64,000 nt of DNA from an uncultured Porphyromonadaceae bacterium (GCA_947177035.1 CAMWSS010000005.1:25411-89410); one strand, 5' to 3'. Counted from the first letter of the stretch, positions 1-9,277 are shown. A program made the numbers and translations. Notes: generated by a model not told the origin, from the letters alone.

Positions 1-1
1 A

Positions 2-502
2 GAGACGAAGATCGATAATACACGTTTTGCCAAGCTGCATTGCTTCTCACGCAGCGATTATTCGACAGTGCCGGTGCTGACGGTTCCGGTGGTTGAGGCC
101 GACGCGGTGTCGCGTCCGGTTAATCTGGCGGCTATTGTGGCCGATGCCGCTCCGAAGCCGGCCGACCGTCGGCAGGCGTCGCCGGCGGCTGCGGTTAATG
201 CCGGTTCACGCAACGGGCAGGGGCCGCAGGTGGTCGATCTGCATATTTCGGAGCTGGTCGATTCGACTTCGGGGCTGACTCCGACGGATATGCTGGCGCG
301 TCAGGTCGAGGAGTTTCACCGCCACATGAAGGCGCTGAAGAAGAAGCCGGGCGCAAGAATCATTTTTATTCACGGAAAGGGTGAGGGAGTGCTCCGTCAC
401 ACTATTCTGGATCAGCTTCACCGCTATTATCCCAAATGCGAGGCCCAGGACGCGTCGTTTCGTGAGTATGGGTTCGGTGCTACCCAGATCACCATACACT
501 GA
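2..502 (+). CDS. DUF2027/Smr-domain protein, 3' part only
   Basis: The reading frame is open from the first bases of the window, so this is the C-terminal part (about 166 residues) of a larger protein whose start lies outside. The track start at 68 is only an internal GTG. The last 80 or so residues form an Smr domain like the one at the end of MutS2: VDLHISEL near its start and the IIFIHGKGEGVLR motif, followed by the usual F.EYGFGATQITI end. The middle is a Pro/Ala-rich linker. In Bacteroidales such proteins (DUF2027 plus Smr) are common and of unknown role; nucleic-acid binding or nicking by Smr is family knowledge, not shown here. The stop overlaps the next start (TGATG), so the two genes are probably co-translated. 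Confidence 0.8.
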   Translation, partial: ETKIDNTRFAKLHCFSRSDYSTVPVLTVPVVEADAVSRPVNLAAIVADAAPKPADRRQASPAAAVNAGSRNGQGPQVVDLHISELVDSTSGLTPTDMLARQVEEFHRHMKALKKKPGARIIFIHGKGEGVLRHTILDQLHRYYPKCEAQDASFREYGFGATQITIH

Positions 503-1257
503 TGGAGACCGTCATCTTTTCCGGCATGGGCAATTCGCAGGCTGTCGGCGAGGCCCTGAAGGGGCTGCTTGCCGACGCCGGCACTGAGGCTGACATGCTG
601 TGGGTGTTTCCGGTCTATGCGTGGGGTGTGCCGCCGGTGCTTGTGCGCTATATAGAGGGACTTGATCTCACGGGCAGGGTGTGTCACATGGTGTGCACGT
701 TTGGCGACGAGGCCGGGCGCACAGACCGTCAGTGGCGCAGTCTGATCGCCGGCCGGGGCGGTATTCCCGGCGGTGTGTATGGCGTGAGGATGCCAAATAC
801 GTATGTGTGTCTGCCGTTTTTTGATGTGGATTCTCCGAGGGTGCGCCAGGCCAAGCTTGATGCAGCCGGAGAGCGCATCGAAGCCATTGCGCGGGCCATC
901 GCCTCGGGAAGCCGCGCGACAGATCTTTATTATGCCGGTCCGTTGCCCGGGTTGAAATCGCGTCTGATTTATCCGTGGTTTTTCCGTAATCAAATGAAGA
1001 TGGGCCGCTTTCACCACACGGCGGGGTGTACGGGATGCGGAGTGTGTGCGTCGGCGTGTCCGTCAGGTAACATTACGCGTGATGTCGACGGAGCGCCGCA
1101 GTGGGGAAGCGACTGCGCTTTCTGTCTGCGTTGCTATCATATATGTCCGCAGCACGCGGTGGCCTATGGGCGTCAGACTTCGGGCAAGGGCCAGTATCTG
1201 CATCCGAAGTTCCGTCCGAGTCGTTTCCCGGGCGGTGACGATGACGGTCAGAAGTAG
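502..1257 (+). CDS. EFR1-type flavodoxin/ferredoxin fusion protein
   Basis: The 251-residue protein begins with a flavodoxin-like half (VIFSGMGNSQAVGEAL resembles the phosphate loop of flavodoxins) and ends with two 4Fe-4S motifs, CTGCGVCASACP and CAFCLRCYHICP. This order is typical of the EFR1 family of predicted cytosolic electron-transfer proteins. The partner is unknown. The start overlaps the upstream stop by one base. It converges with the MBL hydrolase gene on the other strand, the two coding regions overlapping by about 10 bases. Confidence 0.8.
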   Translation: METVIFSGMGNSQAVGEALKGLLADAGTEADMLWVFPVYAWGVPPVLVRYIEGLDLTGRVCHMVCTFGDEAGRTDRQWRSLIAGRGGIPGGVYGVRMPNTYVCLPFFDVDSPRVRQAKLDAAGERIEAIARAIASGSRATDLYYAGPLPGLKSRLIYPWFFRNQMKMGRFHHTAGCTGCGVCASACPSGNITRDVDGAPQWGSDCAFCLRCYHICPQHAVAYGRQTSGKGQYLHPKFRPSRFPGGDDDGQK

Positions 1258-1889
1258 GGATTGGTGCTTTCTTCGGCTCCGATTGTGGTGGCCGGGCCAT
1301 GGCCGGGGTAGACTATTGTGGCCGGAGGAAGCTTGATGATGCGGTTGCGTATCGAGTCGATGAGCTGGCTGTGGTTTCCTCCTGGCAGGTCGGTGCGTCC
1401 GATTCCTCCGTTGAACAGGGTGTCGCCGCTGAAGAGTATGCCCGATTCAGGCGCATAGAGCGAGATGCCGCCTGGAGTGTGGCCTGGGGTTTCGATCACG
1501 GTTATCACTTCGTGGCCGAGGCTCAGGCGGGTTGCGGAGTCGAGCGGGATGATCTGTTCGACTGCTTCAAAGTTGCCGGGAATGCCGAACATGCGAGCTT
1601 GTTGCGGCAGCTGGCGCCCGAGGGGCAGGTCGGCCGGATTGGCCGCCGGAGTCAGTTGCCAGCGGCGTGAGGCACGTCCGTTGCCGAATGAGTGGTCGAG
1701 GTGGAGGTGCGTGTTGACTATGTGGCGCACCGAGAGGTTGTTGCTGTCGATATATGAGGCGATTGATTCTTCTTCGGCATCGGTCACCATGCCGGGATCG
1801 ATGATCATGGCCTCACGGGTCTCGGGGTCGGACACTACATAAGTGTTGACGCCGAACATGTTTACCTGGAATCTATGGACTGTGAGCAT
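1248..1889 (-). CDS. MBL-fold metallo-hydrolase (glyoxalase II-like)
   Basis: A 213-residue metallo-beta-lactamase-fold protein. The zinc-binding motif HLHLDHSFGN is near residue 60, a second His/Gly region (ETPGHTPGGIS) follows, then LFSGDTLFNGGIGRTDLPGG and a final YPGHGPATTIG, which together give the glyoxalase II-like ligand set. Proteins of this size in Bacteroidales hydrolyse small thioesters or are uncharacterised; the substrate cannot be read from sequence. It is the last gene of the leftward run that contains the DUF486 protein, rsmG and the sulfatase, only two bases after the DUF486 stop. Confidence 0.85.
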   Translation of the reverse strand: MLTVHRFQVNMFGVNTYVVSDPETREAMIIDPGMVTDAEEESIASYIDSNNLSVRHIVNTHLHLDHSFGNGRASRRWQLTPAANPADLPLGRQLPQQARMFGIPGNFEAVEQIIPLDSATRLSLGHEVITVIETPGHTPGGISLYAPESGILFSGDTLFNGGIGRTDLPGGNHSQLIDSIRNRIIKLPPATIVYPGHGPATTIGAEESTNPYF

Positions 1890-1891
1890 TG

Positions 1892-2263
1892 TTATTTACG
1901 GAAAGCGAAGTAGACCGCTCCGATCAGTAGCAGAAAGGAGACGAAGTGGTTCCACTTGAAGTGAGTGCTTTTGAATGCGAGCACGCTGAAAATGATGAAC
2001 ACGGTGAGCGTTATCACTTCCTGGAGGACTTTGAGCTGGATCAGCGAGAAGGGGCCGCCGTTGCCGTCGAAGCCGATGCGGTTTGCCGGCACCTGGAAAC
2101 AGTATTCAAACAGAGCTATGCCCCATGAAATCAATATTATGGCGAACAGCGGCCAGTCGGACGAAATGCCTGATGACTGCATTCGCAGGTGGCCGTACCA
2201 GGCGAATGTCATGAATACGTTTGAGATGATGAGCAGCGCTATGGTGATCAGAGCCGGTTTCAT
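1892..2263 (-). CDS. DUF486 family (DMT-like) membrane protein
   Basis: A 123-residue protein with four hydrophobic segments (for example ALITIALLIISNVFMTFAW at the N-terminus and FVSFLLLIGAVYFAF at the end), matching the small DUF486/DMT-superfamily membrane proteins. The track ORF runs to 2515, but its first 84 residues are Arg/Pro-rich shadow sequence inside rsmG. The ATG at 2263 overlaps the rsmG stop as ATGA and is the natural start. The internal motif PANRIGFDGNGGPFSLIQLK is characteristic of this family. Function is unknown; small-molecule transport is a family guess. Confidence 0.85.
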   Translation of the reverse strand: MKPALITIALLIISNVFMTFAWYGHLRMQSSGISSDWPLFAIILISWGIALFEYCFQVPANRIGFDGNGGPFSLIQLKVLQEVITLTVFIIFSVLAFKSTHFKWNHFVSFLLLIGAVYFAFRK

Positions 2264-2886
2264 AGTGGGAGGTAGATCAGGCTTTTTGTCGAGAAGTATT
2301 CTTGGGTGAAGAAGTCGGAAAGCGGAATCTGAAGTGTGTCGAATCCTTTTGTCGCGGCTATCTCGTCGGTCAGGTCGCCGCCTTTGAGGCATATCAGTCC
2401 GTTGTGGAGGCGGTTGCGTTCGGTTGTCGGGGCGACCATGTGGCGCGAGGCTTTGACGAGTTCCGGCAGGGTCATGACGGCGCGGCTGACCACATAGTCG
2501 AACTTCTGGCGGCATTCGCCTGAGTCGCCGTGCTGGAACGTGCAGTTTTTAAGGCCTATTTCCGACGCGATTTCGGTGGCGACCTTTATTTTCTTTCCGA
2601 TGCGGTCAATCAGGTGGAACGAGCATTCCGGCCAAAGGATTGCCAGTGGTATTCCGGGAAATCCGCCTCCGCATCCGAGGTCGACAAAGCGTGTGCCTGA
2701 CCGCGGGGTGATGAATTTGCCGATGGCCATCGAGTGGAGCACGTGGTTGACATAGAGATTGTCAATGTCTCGCCGTGAAATCACGTTGATCTTTTCGTTC
2801 CACAGGGCGTAAAGGTTGCCCAGCGCGGCCAATTGGTCGCGCTGGGTTTCTGAGAGTTCAGGGAAGTATCGGAGAATGCTGTCCAT
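2260..2886 (-). CDS. rsmG: 16S rRNA (guanine527-N7)-methyltransferase RsmG
   Basis: A 208-residue SAM-dependent methyltransferase that modifies G527 of 16S rRNA in the cytosol. The SAM-binding glycine loop VDLGCGGGFPGIPLAI is near residue 70, and the N-terminus (YFPELSETQRDQLAALGNLYALWNEKINVISRRD) matches the RsmG family closely; length is normal. The start codon directly abuts the sulfatase stop, and its own stop overlaps the DUF486 start. The gene thus sits inside a leftward transcription unit headed by secreted-protein genes, an unusual setting for a ribosome-modification gene. Confidence 0.95.
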   Translation of the reverse strand: MDSILRYFPELSETQRDQLAALGNLYALWNEKINVISRRDIDNLYVNHVLHSMAIGKFITPRSGTRFVDLGCGGGFPGIPLAILWPECSFHLIDRIGKKIKVATEIASEIGLKNCTFQHGDSGECRQKFDYVVSRAVMTLPELVKASRHMVAPTTERNRLHNGLICLKGGDLTDEIAATKGFDTLQIPLSDFFTQEYFSTKSLIYLPL

Positions 2887-4425
2887 TTATCTGGGAAGAG
2901 TAACCTGGAAGTATTGGCTGGGAGTATGTTCCTTGAGGATGAATTCCTTCATCTGTTTTACGATTTCGGGATATTTTGCAGCCACGTTGTTGTCTTCGTG
3001 GATGTCTGTTGCGAGATCATAGAGTTCGCAGTTGCCCTGGCGGACGATCATTTTCCAGTCGCCCCAGCGCAGTCCCATCATGTTTGTTTCGTGGAATTCC
3101 CAGTAGAGATATTCGTGTTTCTGTTGTTCGCTGTCGCGACCGAGGATTGTGGGGTAGATCGAGATTCCGTCAAACCAGTCGTTTTCGATGGCGGGGTTTG
3201 AGTAGCGTTCGACGTAGTTTTCGATTCCTGCGATGTCGCAGAATGTGGGCATCAGGTCATAGAAGGCGAACTGGAGGTCGCTTGTGGAGGGCTGAACTGT
3301 GCCGGGCCAGCGGACGATGAATGGGATGCGTATGCCACCTTCGTGGGTGGAGCGTTTGGTGCCTTTGAGCAGTCCGTCGCGGTTGAAGAAAGTGGGGTCG
3401 GCACCGCCTTCTTCGTGAGGCCCGTTGTCGGAGGTGAAGATCACGACGGTGTTCTTGTCAAGACCTTTTTGCTCGAGCAGGTCAAGTATCTGTCCGACCT
3501 GCTGGTCGAGGCGGGTGATCATGCCGGCGAACTGTGCGTGGGCGTGGTCGGTCGGATTGTAGCGGCTGCCCTGGTCTCCGCCGAATATTTTTTCTTCGCA
3601 TTCGCAGAATTTGTCGACATAGGCCGTGTAGATAGAGTCTTCTGGCTGGCGCAGTTCCGCGTGGGGGAGAGTGTAGGTGAATATTCCCAGGAACGGTTTG
3701 TCGGCCGATTGCTTGTCGAGCCATTCCATGGCTTTTTCATGAATCAGGTCAGCGGAGTATTGGGCGCGGTTGTTGTAGTCGTCGCCATACATGTCGTGCT
3801 GTATGTTCTGTTCGAGGGTGACGCGTTTGACTCCGTCGTCTCCGCGCGAGCGGCTGTATTCGTTAAGGAAGTTGGGGTAATAGAGGTGGGCCTGGAACTG
3901 GCAGATGTATCCGTAGAATTCGTCGATACCACGTTTGTCGGGCGTGGAGACCGATCCTTCGTATCCTCCGGCCCATTTTCCGAACATGCCGGTTGTGTAT
4001 CCGTTGTCTTTGAAGATTTCGGGGATGATCACGTGGTCGGGGTCATATGGGTGCTGGCCGACGAGGGAGTAGTCGGTGTTGTTGCCATATTTCATGTTGA
4101 GGTTGCTGTTGTTCCAGTATTCCTTGTTGCCGCGCACGAGGGTGTGGCCGGAGTGCTGGCCCGTCATGAAGCATGCGCGCGAGGGAGCCGACACCGGGCT
4201 GCCGGCATAGGCCTGGGTGAAGCGTATTCCTTCGGAGGCCATGCGGTCGATGCGCGGTGTGGAGATGAATTGCTGTCCATAGCATCCGAGGTCTCCATAG
4301 CCCATGTCATCACACATGATGTAGATGATGTTTGGACGGGTGGATGATTCCTGTGCAGCCTGCGCGTTGGTTGATGCGGCAGCTGCGAGCGCGCCTATTG
4401 CGCTGAAAATTATATTATTGTTCAT
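2887..4425 (-). CDS. Secreted serine-type sulfatase
   Basis: A 512-residue exported sulfatase. A signal peptide (about residues 1-23, ending NAQA) precedes RPNIIYIMCDDMGYGDLGCYG, the N-terminal metal-binding region. The maturation signature is SAPSRACFMTG, so the residue converted to formylglycine is a serine, needing an anaerobic radical-SAM maturase rather than the aerobic enzyme. Further ligands appear in VVIFTSDNGPHEEGG. The substrate is probably a sulfated glycan such as mucin or host glycosaminoglycan, but this is inference. It follows the 788-aa secreted protein by 14 bases, suggesting co-expression. Confidence 0.9.
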   Translation of the reverse strand: MNNNIIFSAIGALAAAASTNAQAAQESSTRPNIIYIMCDDMGYGDLGCYGQQFISTPRIDRMASEGIRFTQAYAGSPVSAPSRACFMTGQHSGHTLVRGNKEYWNNSNLNMKYGNNTDYSLVGQHPYDPDHVIIPEIFKDNGYTTGMFGKWAGGYEGSVSTPDKRGIDEFYGYICQFQAHLYYPNFLNEYSRSRGDDGVKRVTLEQNIQHDMYGDDYNNRAQYSADLIHEKAMEWLDKQSADKPFLGIFTYTLPHAELRQPEDSIYTAYVDKFCECEEKIFGGDQGSRYNPTDHAHAQFAGMITRLDQQVGQILDLLEQKGLDKNTVVIFTSDNGPHEEGGADPTFFNRDGLLKGTKRSTHEGGIRIPFIVRWPGTVQPSTSDLQFAFYDLMPTFCDIAGIENYVERYSNPAIENDWFDGISIYPTILGRDSEQQKHEYLYWEFHETNMMGLRWGDWKMIVRQGNCELYDLATDIHEDNNVAAKYPEIVKQMKEFILKEHTPSQYFQVTLPR

Positions 4426-4439
4426 GATTCGTTTGAGGG

Positions 4440-6806
4440 TTAGATGGCGATTTTGAGGGTGGCAGTTCCGGATTCGGTCACAGCCTTGACCACGTATATG
4501 CCTGCTGACAGATGTGAGAGCGAGATGCTGTCGGCGCCGCTTGCCATGCCGGCCAGAGATCCGTCGGTGGTGAAGACGAGCAGGTGGAGAACGGGTTCTT
4601 TTGATTTGACGGTAACGGTTTTGTCGGCTTCGAGGGTCATTTCAACGCCCATGGCTTTGTTGGCGAGCGCGGCAGGGTTGATTCCGACCGTGGTGTCGAG
4701 GTTGGGCGAGAAGATGGCAGTGTAGTGGTCGGGGGTGTTTGACGGTTCGACGTGGAGTGTGGCTTCGGTCGAGACGTAACGGTGGCCGATCATCCAGCAG
4801 ACGAATGCCGCAGTGCCGTTGGGGGTGGCGTTGATGGTTTCGTCGTCGTCGTTGACGGTAGCGGTGCCTCGTCCGGGGTTATTGACGCTTACGGTGGGCA
4901 TGCGGAGGTCGTCGGCCGGATCTGTTTGTTTGAGGACGAAGTCGATGACCTGGCCGACAACGTCGTCTTCGGCACCCATCAGTCCGTTGGTGGTCAGACG
5001 CAGGCGCATGCGTTTGCCCGGGCATCCTTTGATATCGATCGATTCGCGGATCTCTTTGGCAGGAGTGAGCTGGCGGGTTTCTTCAAATATTCCGTCGCCG
5101 TCGGCGTCGAAGTAGAGGGCCATTTTCAGGTCATTGCCAGGCTCTTTGTTGAGGGTGATGCAGATGGTGGTGTTGCCGATGGCCAGCCGGTCGCGGGTGA
5201 CGATGGCGTATTTGTTGGAGGGGCGGGCTGTCACTGACGGGTTGCTGATTGAGGTTCCGCTGAGCACCGGCATGGGGTAGCGGAAGCCTTGGCTGTCGGC
5301 GGTGAAGCTGCTGACCCAGTAGTCGCCTGTGGAGCCGCAGGGAAGGTTGTAGATGCCGAGGGCACGGGTCAGTTCAGAGCGCAGAGCGCAGAAACGCAGT
5401 GCGTTTGTTCCGCCGATGACGAGGGTGTCACCCTTGGCGGTGTCGATGAAGCAGAATCCGCCGTTTCGGTTTTCGTGGACAGTGTATGTTGTGGCGTTGA
5501 GGGGGGCGTTGGTCGACGCGTTGACGATCTGATATCCGCCCTGGGCGTTGGAGGTGCCGACAAAGTACCATTTCTGGTCAGCGTCGGTCTGCGAGGGGGC
5601 CGCCCATGCCATGGCGTGGGTCAGTGCCATTCCGTCGGAGTCGCGCAGGATCTGGTAGAGGCTTGTGGGCGATCCGATGGCGCTTTCGGCTTTGAACGGG
5701 CACACTTCATAGAGGTTTGCGCTTTCGGTGAGTGTCCAGTATGATCCGACGTTGTTGATGCCGGTTGTCCATGTGATGATGCTTGACGAGGCTCCGTCTT
5801 TGTTGAGGCACCGAGCGCCAGATGTCTCCTTGTTGTAGTTGGCGCAGTCGGTCGACGACATCCACCAGCAGTCTTTGTTGTCGCCCGATGTCGATGCCGA
5901 TTTGTGGATGTAGTATTCGACCGGGGTGGCTGACATTTTTACTTTCGATGCCGATGACGGAGTCATGTTGCATGATCCGATATAGAGTCCTGAGACGCAG
6001 TTGCGGATGTAGTAGCAGTCTTCGTTGTCGGTCGGGATCAGTTCCCAGAAGATTTTTTTGTCGGTTGCATAGCTGTTGATGACGATTCCGCCGTCGGCTG
6101 CTTCACACATGTAGCTGGAAGTGTTGTTCTTCCATTTGATGGTGTAGGTGTTTCCGTCGCCTGAAGGGGGAGTGGGGGGTGTTGGCGGAGTCGGCTCTTC
6201 GCCGTCGGAGAAGAGTGAGATTTCGCTGAGTCCGAAGAAGCAGCCCTGGTTGTCGGAGCCTTTTGTCACGGTCAGGGTTATGTTCATCGGCGATGTGGCC
6301 GAGGTTGTGGCGCCGGTGGCGTTCCACTGTTTGTGGCGGTCTCCTCCGGGGTTGACTCCAGCGGCAATGTCGATGTCGCTGAGGGTCGCGAAGTTGTTGT
6401 TGCCGACAGCCACGTTTACGTTCCAGAGGCGGTTGACGCCGTCGGCCGCTTCCTGATAGCTGCCTCCGCCGTTGAGGGCATGGATGTCAAGGCCGACGTT
6501 GTTGAAGCTGAAGTCGGCGGGCAGTCCGCTGACGGTGAGCTGGAATGTGATTGTGGGAGAGGTGTTTCCGTTAATGTCGGGACACAATATAGCAGACGAG
6601 ATGGCGGATCCCGATGTCTTCATGCTGTGTGACATGGAGGTCAGTTCGGCGCTTGCGCCTGGAGCACCGTTGACAGTGACTGTCACGTTTGATGCCGTCG
6701 CTCCGGTGCGGTTGAATGTCAGAGTCACAGGTTCAGCGCTGTTTGCTGTCACTGTGGCGCCCATCATTGCGGCTCCAAGTCCTAATGATAAGATGAATTG
6801 GTTCAT
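4440..6806 (-). CDS. Large secreted protein, lectin-like repeats, T9SS-type C-terminus
   Basis: A 788-residue exported protein whose function I do not recognise. A signal peptide (about 1-23) is followed by a domain of about 200 residues (LTFNRTGATASNV... to CFFGLSEISLF) shared with the neighbouring 767-aa protein, then a Pro-rich hinge (EEPTPPTPPTPPSGDG). The middle has Trp/Tyr-rich segments such as CYYIRNCVSGLYIGSC that look like ricin-type beta-trefoil modules. A stretch with YFDADGDGIFEE resembles GEVED-type domains. The final 70 residues (ending LSAGIYVVK...ATLKIAI) look like a type A T9SS sorting domain, implying outer-surface delivery. The sulfatase next door suggests a role in glycan binding or breakdown. 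Confidence 0.75.
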   Translation of the reverse strand: MNQFILSLGLGAAMMGATVTANSAEPVTLTFNRTGATASNVTVTVNGAPGASAELTSMSHSMKTSGSAISSAILCPDINGNTSPTITFQLTVSGLPADFSFNNVGLDIHALNGGGSYQEAADGVNRLWNVNVAVGNNNFATLSDIDIAAGVNPGGDRHKQWNATGATTSATSPMNITLTVTKGSDNQGCFFGLSEISLFSDGEEPTPPTPPTPPSGDGNTYTIKWKNNTSSYMCEAADGGIVINSYATDKKIFWELIPTDNEDCYYIRNCVSGLYIGSCNMTPSSASKVKMSATPVEYYIHKSASTSGDNKDCWWMSSTDCANYNKETSGARCLNKDGASSSIITWTTGINNVGSYWTLTESANLYEVCPFKAESAIGSPTSLYQILRDSDGMALTHAMAWAAPSQTDADQKWYFVGTSNAQGGYQIVNASTNAPLNATTYTVHENRNGGFCFIDTAKGDTLVIGGTNALRFCALRSELTRALGIYNLPCGSTGDYWVSSFTADSQGFRYPMPVLSGTSISNPSVTARPSNKYAIVTRDRLAIGNTTICITLNKEPGNDLKMALYFDADGDGIFEETRQLTPAKEIRESIDIKGCPGKRMRLRLTTNGLMGAEDDVVGQVIDFVLKQTDPADDLRMPTVSVNNPGRGTATVNDDDETINATPNGTAAFVCWMIGHRYVSTEATLHVEPSNTPDHYTAIFSPNLDTTVGINPAALANKAMGVEMTLEADKTVTVKSKEPVLHLLVFTTDGSLAGMASGADSISLSHLSAGIYVVKAVTESGTATLKIAI

Positions 6807-6838
6807 TTGTTTAATTTATTTGATGATTTCATAAATGA

Positions 6839-6897
6839 GAAAAAAATGTGGGACAGTGTCACATTCTGCATTTGTGATGATATTGCGACACTGTCCC
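6839..6897 (-). terminator. Intrinsic terminator after the 767-aa secreted protein gene
   Basis: GGGACAGTGTC and GACACTGTCCC form a perfect 11-bp stem; read leftward, the hairpin is followed by ACATTTTTTTC. It lies between the two paralogous secreted-protein genes, so the downstream one probably has its own promoter or depends on read-through. I saw no clear TAnnTTTG element for it. Confidence 0.75.
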
Positions 6898-6906
6898 GAT
6901 ATTTTG

Positions 6907-9210
6907 TTATTTTACATATATTTTCTTGCCTCCTGTAATATATACCCCGGCCTGGCGTATGTTCAGGACATGACGTCCGGTCAGGTCAAATATGGCGTCT
7001 GCAGTTCTGTTGACGTCGGCGGACACGGATGATATTCCGGTTGTGGAAGTTTCGCCGTTGAGGTTAAGCAGCCATTGTTCGGGATATTGGCCTGTAGCGC
7101 TGTTGGCGAGTTCTATTATCGCGGTGTTGGGGGCTATGCTGTCGCCCTCTTTCAGCAGTGTCAGGCTTACGGTGTTGCCGGTCTCGGTGTCGCTGTAGAG
7201 CTGTGCTTCAGCGGCGGAGGGCATTATCGTGTAGTATGCTTTTTCTGGATCGGCGGGCACGAACGTGTAGGCTTCGTATGTGCCTTTGAATGTTCCGGCA
7301 TAGTCGCTGACAGCATCTGCGTCAGAATCGGCGATCACGAATTCCACGGTCTGTCCGTCAACCTTGATTATGAAGCCAGTGCCGGCGGCATACACAACGC
7401 CAGCATCGGCGGAAGAGACGGTCAATGCTTCATCGGTGATCTGCGCTACGTATACTTCAGCAGTTGTTTCTGAGAAGCTTACGGCTACCGGAGCTATGAA
7501 GGTGATAAATTCGGCAGAAGTGGATACCGGCAGGGCGTCGATGGCGCCGACAGTGACGTTATCCATAACGATGCCTACGTTTGCCGTCAGGTTGTAGTGG
7601 GCGATTTTGCTTTCTCCAAAGGTGAATGCAAGTGCGTTTTCGCTTTCAGTCCCATCTTGAGAAGCAGCCATATATCGGCCGGTTTCATAGTTGCAGAGAG
7701 CGTTGTCTTCGGTATAGTAATATTTGGTTCCGTTGACGGAAACGTAGCTGCCGGAGGCGGGAGTATTGAGCGAGAATGTCGCTGTGTTTTCTTCAAAACG
7801 TGCGATTTCTGAAGCTGCATTATTGTGGCTAAGCGTTGCCAACTGAACAGGTTCGCCACTGATAACAGTGTATTGTCCGTATCCGGTACCGGTCAGATAT
7901 CCGGCAGCCATTGCACGTGCGGCTTTGTCGGACAGGATGGATGCGTGCCAGGATGATTTGCGATAGGAAGCTGAGTTGGCGTTCGCAAACCAGCAGACGA
8001 TTTTGCCGGCATCGGAATTGCCGTGGTGCAGCGCATGTTTGTCGGCGTTGTTTTCTGCCGCTGCATAGATGCTGTTGACCAGTACCACGGCGCCTTTCAG
8101 TTGCGCTTCTGAGGCCTGAGAGCCTGCGGGAATATAGTCAAGGCTGTATTCGGCAGCCCCGCTTTCATCTGACGCTGTCGGGATCTGTTGTTCCTGTTCC
8201 CATGAGGCTGTTGATCCGAACCAGCGGCCGGTAGCTTCGTTTTCAAACTTGAAAGTGCGGCCTTCGGTGCGGTGTGCGCGCCAGATGCTTGATGCGTCAG
8301 GTGCATGAGTCGCATAGAGGCCGGAGGAATTTGAGGATATGAAACTTATTACGTGGTTTTCATTGGCTGAAAGACTGTTTTTGCGGAATACGAAGTTCCG
8401 GTTGTCAAGCGCGGCATAGAGAGCGTCTTCGGCTGCGTCAAACTGAGCTTTTTTCTCTTCAAGTTCGGCATCCCAGTCATCGGACTGATTGGCAAGGGTG
8501 ATTTCGGTAGCCGACGTTTCGGCGCCGTTCCAGAGATCAAGCATTGACAGACGCTTGGCGCGTGTGGCGGTATAGGTTTCAAATTCAGCCATGGCTATGC
8601 CTCTCGGATCGCTGAATGTGATGCTGCTCAGGCCGAAGAAGCATCCTCCGTTGGTGGTGCCTTTGGTGACGGTGATGGTCAGGTTCATTGTTGATGAAAC
8701 ACTGACTGCTGATTCAACAGTCGCGTTCCAGACTTTGTGGCGGTCTCCGCCAGGATTTACTCCGGCTGCAATGTCGATATTTGAGAATGTGTGGAAATCC
8801 TGATTGTCGATTTTTGTGTTGACATTCCATTGGCGCACCTGATTGTCGTTATGTTCCTGATAACCGTTGGCTCCATTTAGCGCGTGGATGTCATATCCTA
8901 TGTTTGTAAACGAATAGCCATCGGGAAGGCCGCTGACTGTCAGATCAAAAGTGATAGTCGGCGACGTGTTGGCATTGGCATTCGGGCAGAGAATTGACGA
9001 TGTTATTGATCCGGCAGTCGGTCTGAAGGCCGGCGAGCATGAGTTGAGTTGTGCTGTGACACCGTCGATGCCGCTGGCCGATACGGTGACTGAACTTGCG
9101 TCAGTGCCAGTTCTGTTGAATGACAGAGTCAGCGACTGGGCTGACGCCTGGGACACAATGCCTCCTCCAAGCATTGCGAATGCAATAAATGCTCCTAGTC
9201 CTTTTTTCAT
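6907..9210 (-). CDS. Large secreted protein, paralogue of its neighbour, T9SS-type C-terminus
   Basis: A 767-residue exported protein with no function I can name. After a signal peptide (cut near ASAQS) comes the same roughly 200-residue N-terminal domain as in the 788-aa neighbour; shared strings include LTVSGLP, IDIAAGVNPGGDRHK and GCFFGLS. A short charged helical insert (about residues 205-260, DWDAELEEKKAQFDAAEDALY) follows, then long beta-rich regions. The C-terminus (AIFDLTGRHVLNIRQAGVYITGGKKIYVK) is a typical type A T9SS-like sorting tail. It lacks the Pro-rich hinge of the neighbour. The pair looks like an old tandem duplication that diverged outside the N-terminal module. Confidence 0.75.
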   Translation of the reverse strand: MKKGLGAFIAFAMLGGGIVSQASAQSLTLSFNRTGTDASSVTVSASGIDGVTAQLNSCSPAFRPTAGSITSSILCPNANANTSPTITFDLTVSGLPDGYSFTNIGYDIHALNGANGYQEHNDNQVRQWNVNTKIDNQDFHTFSNIDIAAGVNPGGDRHKVWNATVESAVSVSSTMNLTITVTKGTTNGGCFFGLSSITFSDPRGIAMAEFETYTATRAKRLSMLDLWNGAETSATEITLANQSDDWDAELEEKKAQFDAAEDALYAALDNRNFVFRKNSLSANENHVISFISSNSSGLYATHAPDASSIWRAHRTEGRTFKFENEATGRWFGSTASWEQEQQIPTASDESGAAEYSLDYIPAGSQASEAQLKGAVVLVNSIYAAAENNADKHALHHGNSDAGKIVCWFANANSASYRKSSWHASILSDKAARAMAAGYLTGTGYGQYTVISGEPVQLATLSHNNAASEIARFEENTATFSLNTPASGSYVSVNGTKYYYTEDNALCNYETGRYMAASQDGTESENALAFTFGESKIAHYNLTANVGIVMDNVTVGAIDALPVSTSAEFITFIAPVAVSFSETTAEVYVAQITDEALTVSSADAGVVYAAGTGFIIKVDGQTVEFVIADSDADAVSDYAGTFKGTYEAYTFVPADPEKAYYTIMPSAAEAQLYSDTETGNTVSLTLLKEGDSIAPNTAIIELANSATGQYPEQWLLNLNGETSTTGISSVSADVNRTADAIFDLTGRHVLNIRQAGVYITGGKKIYVK

Positions 9211-9277
9211 GATGATTGGTTTAATATGAGATTATTAATGCTTTGATCCAATGGTTTATTTCAATTTTTAAATTTTG

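Noticed and set aside
2264-2515. N-terminal extension of the DUF486 ORF
   Set aside because: Low-complexity Arg/Pro sequence inside rsmG; the ATGA overlap at 2263 gives a normal-length family member.
3343-4347. 334-aa plus-strand ORF
   Set aside because: It lies wholly antisense to the sulfatase gene, is Val/Gly-rich without any motif, and arises from codon bias on the coding strand.
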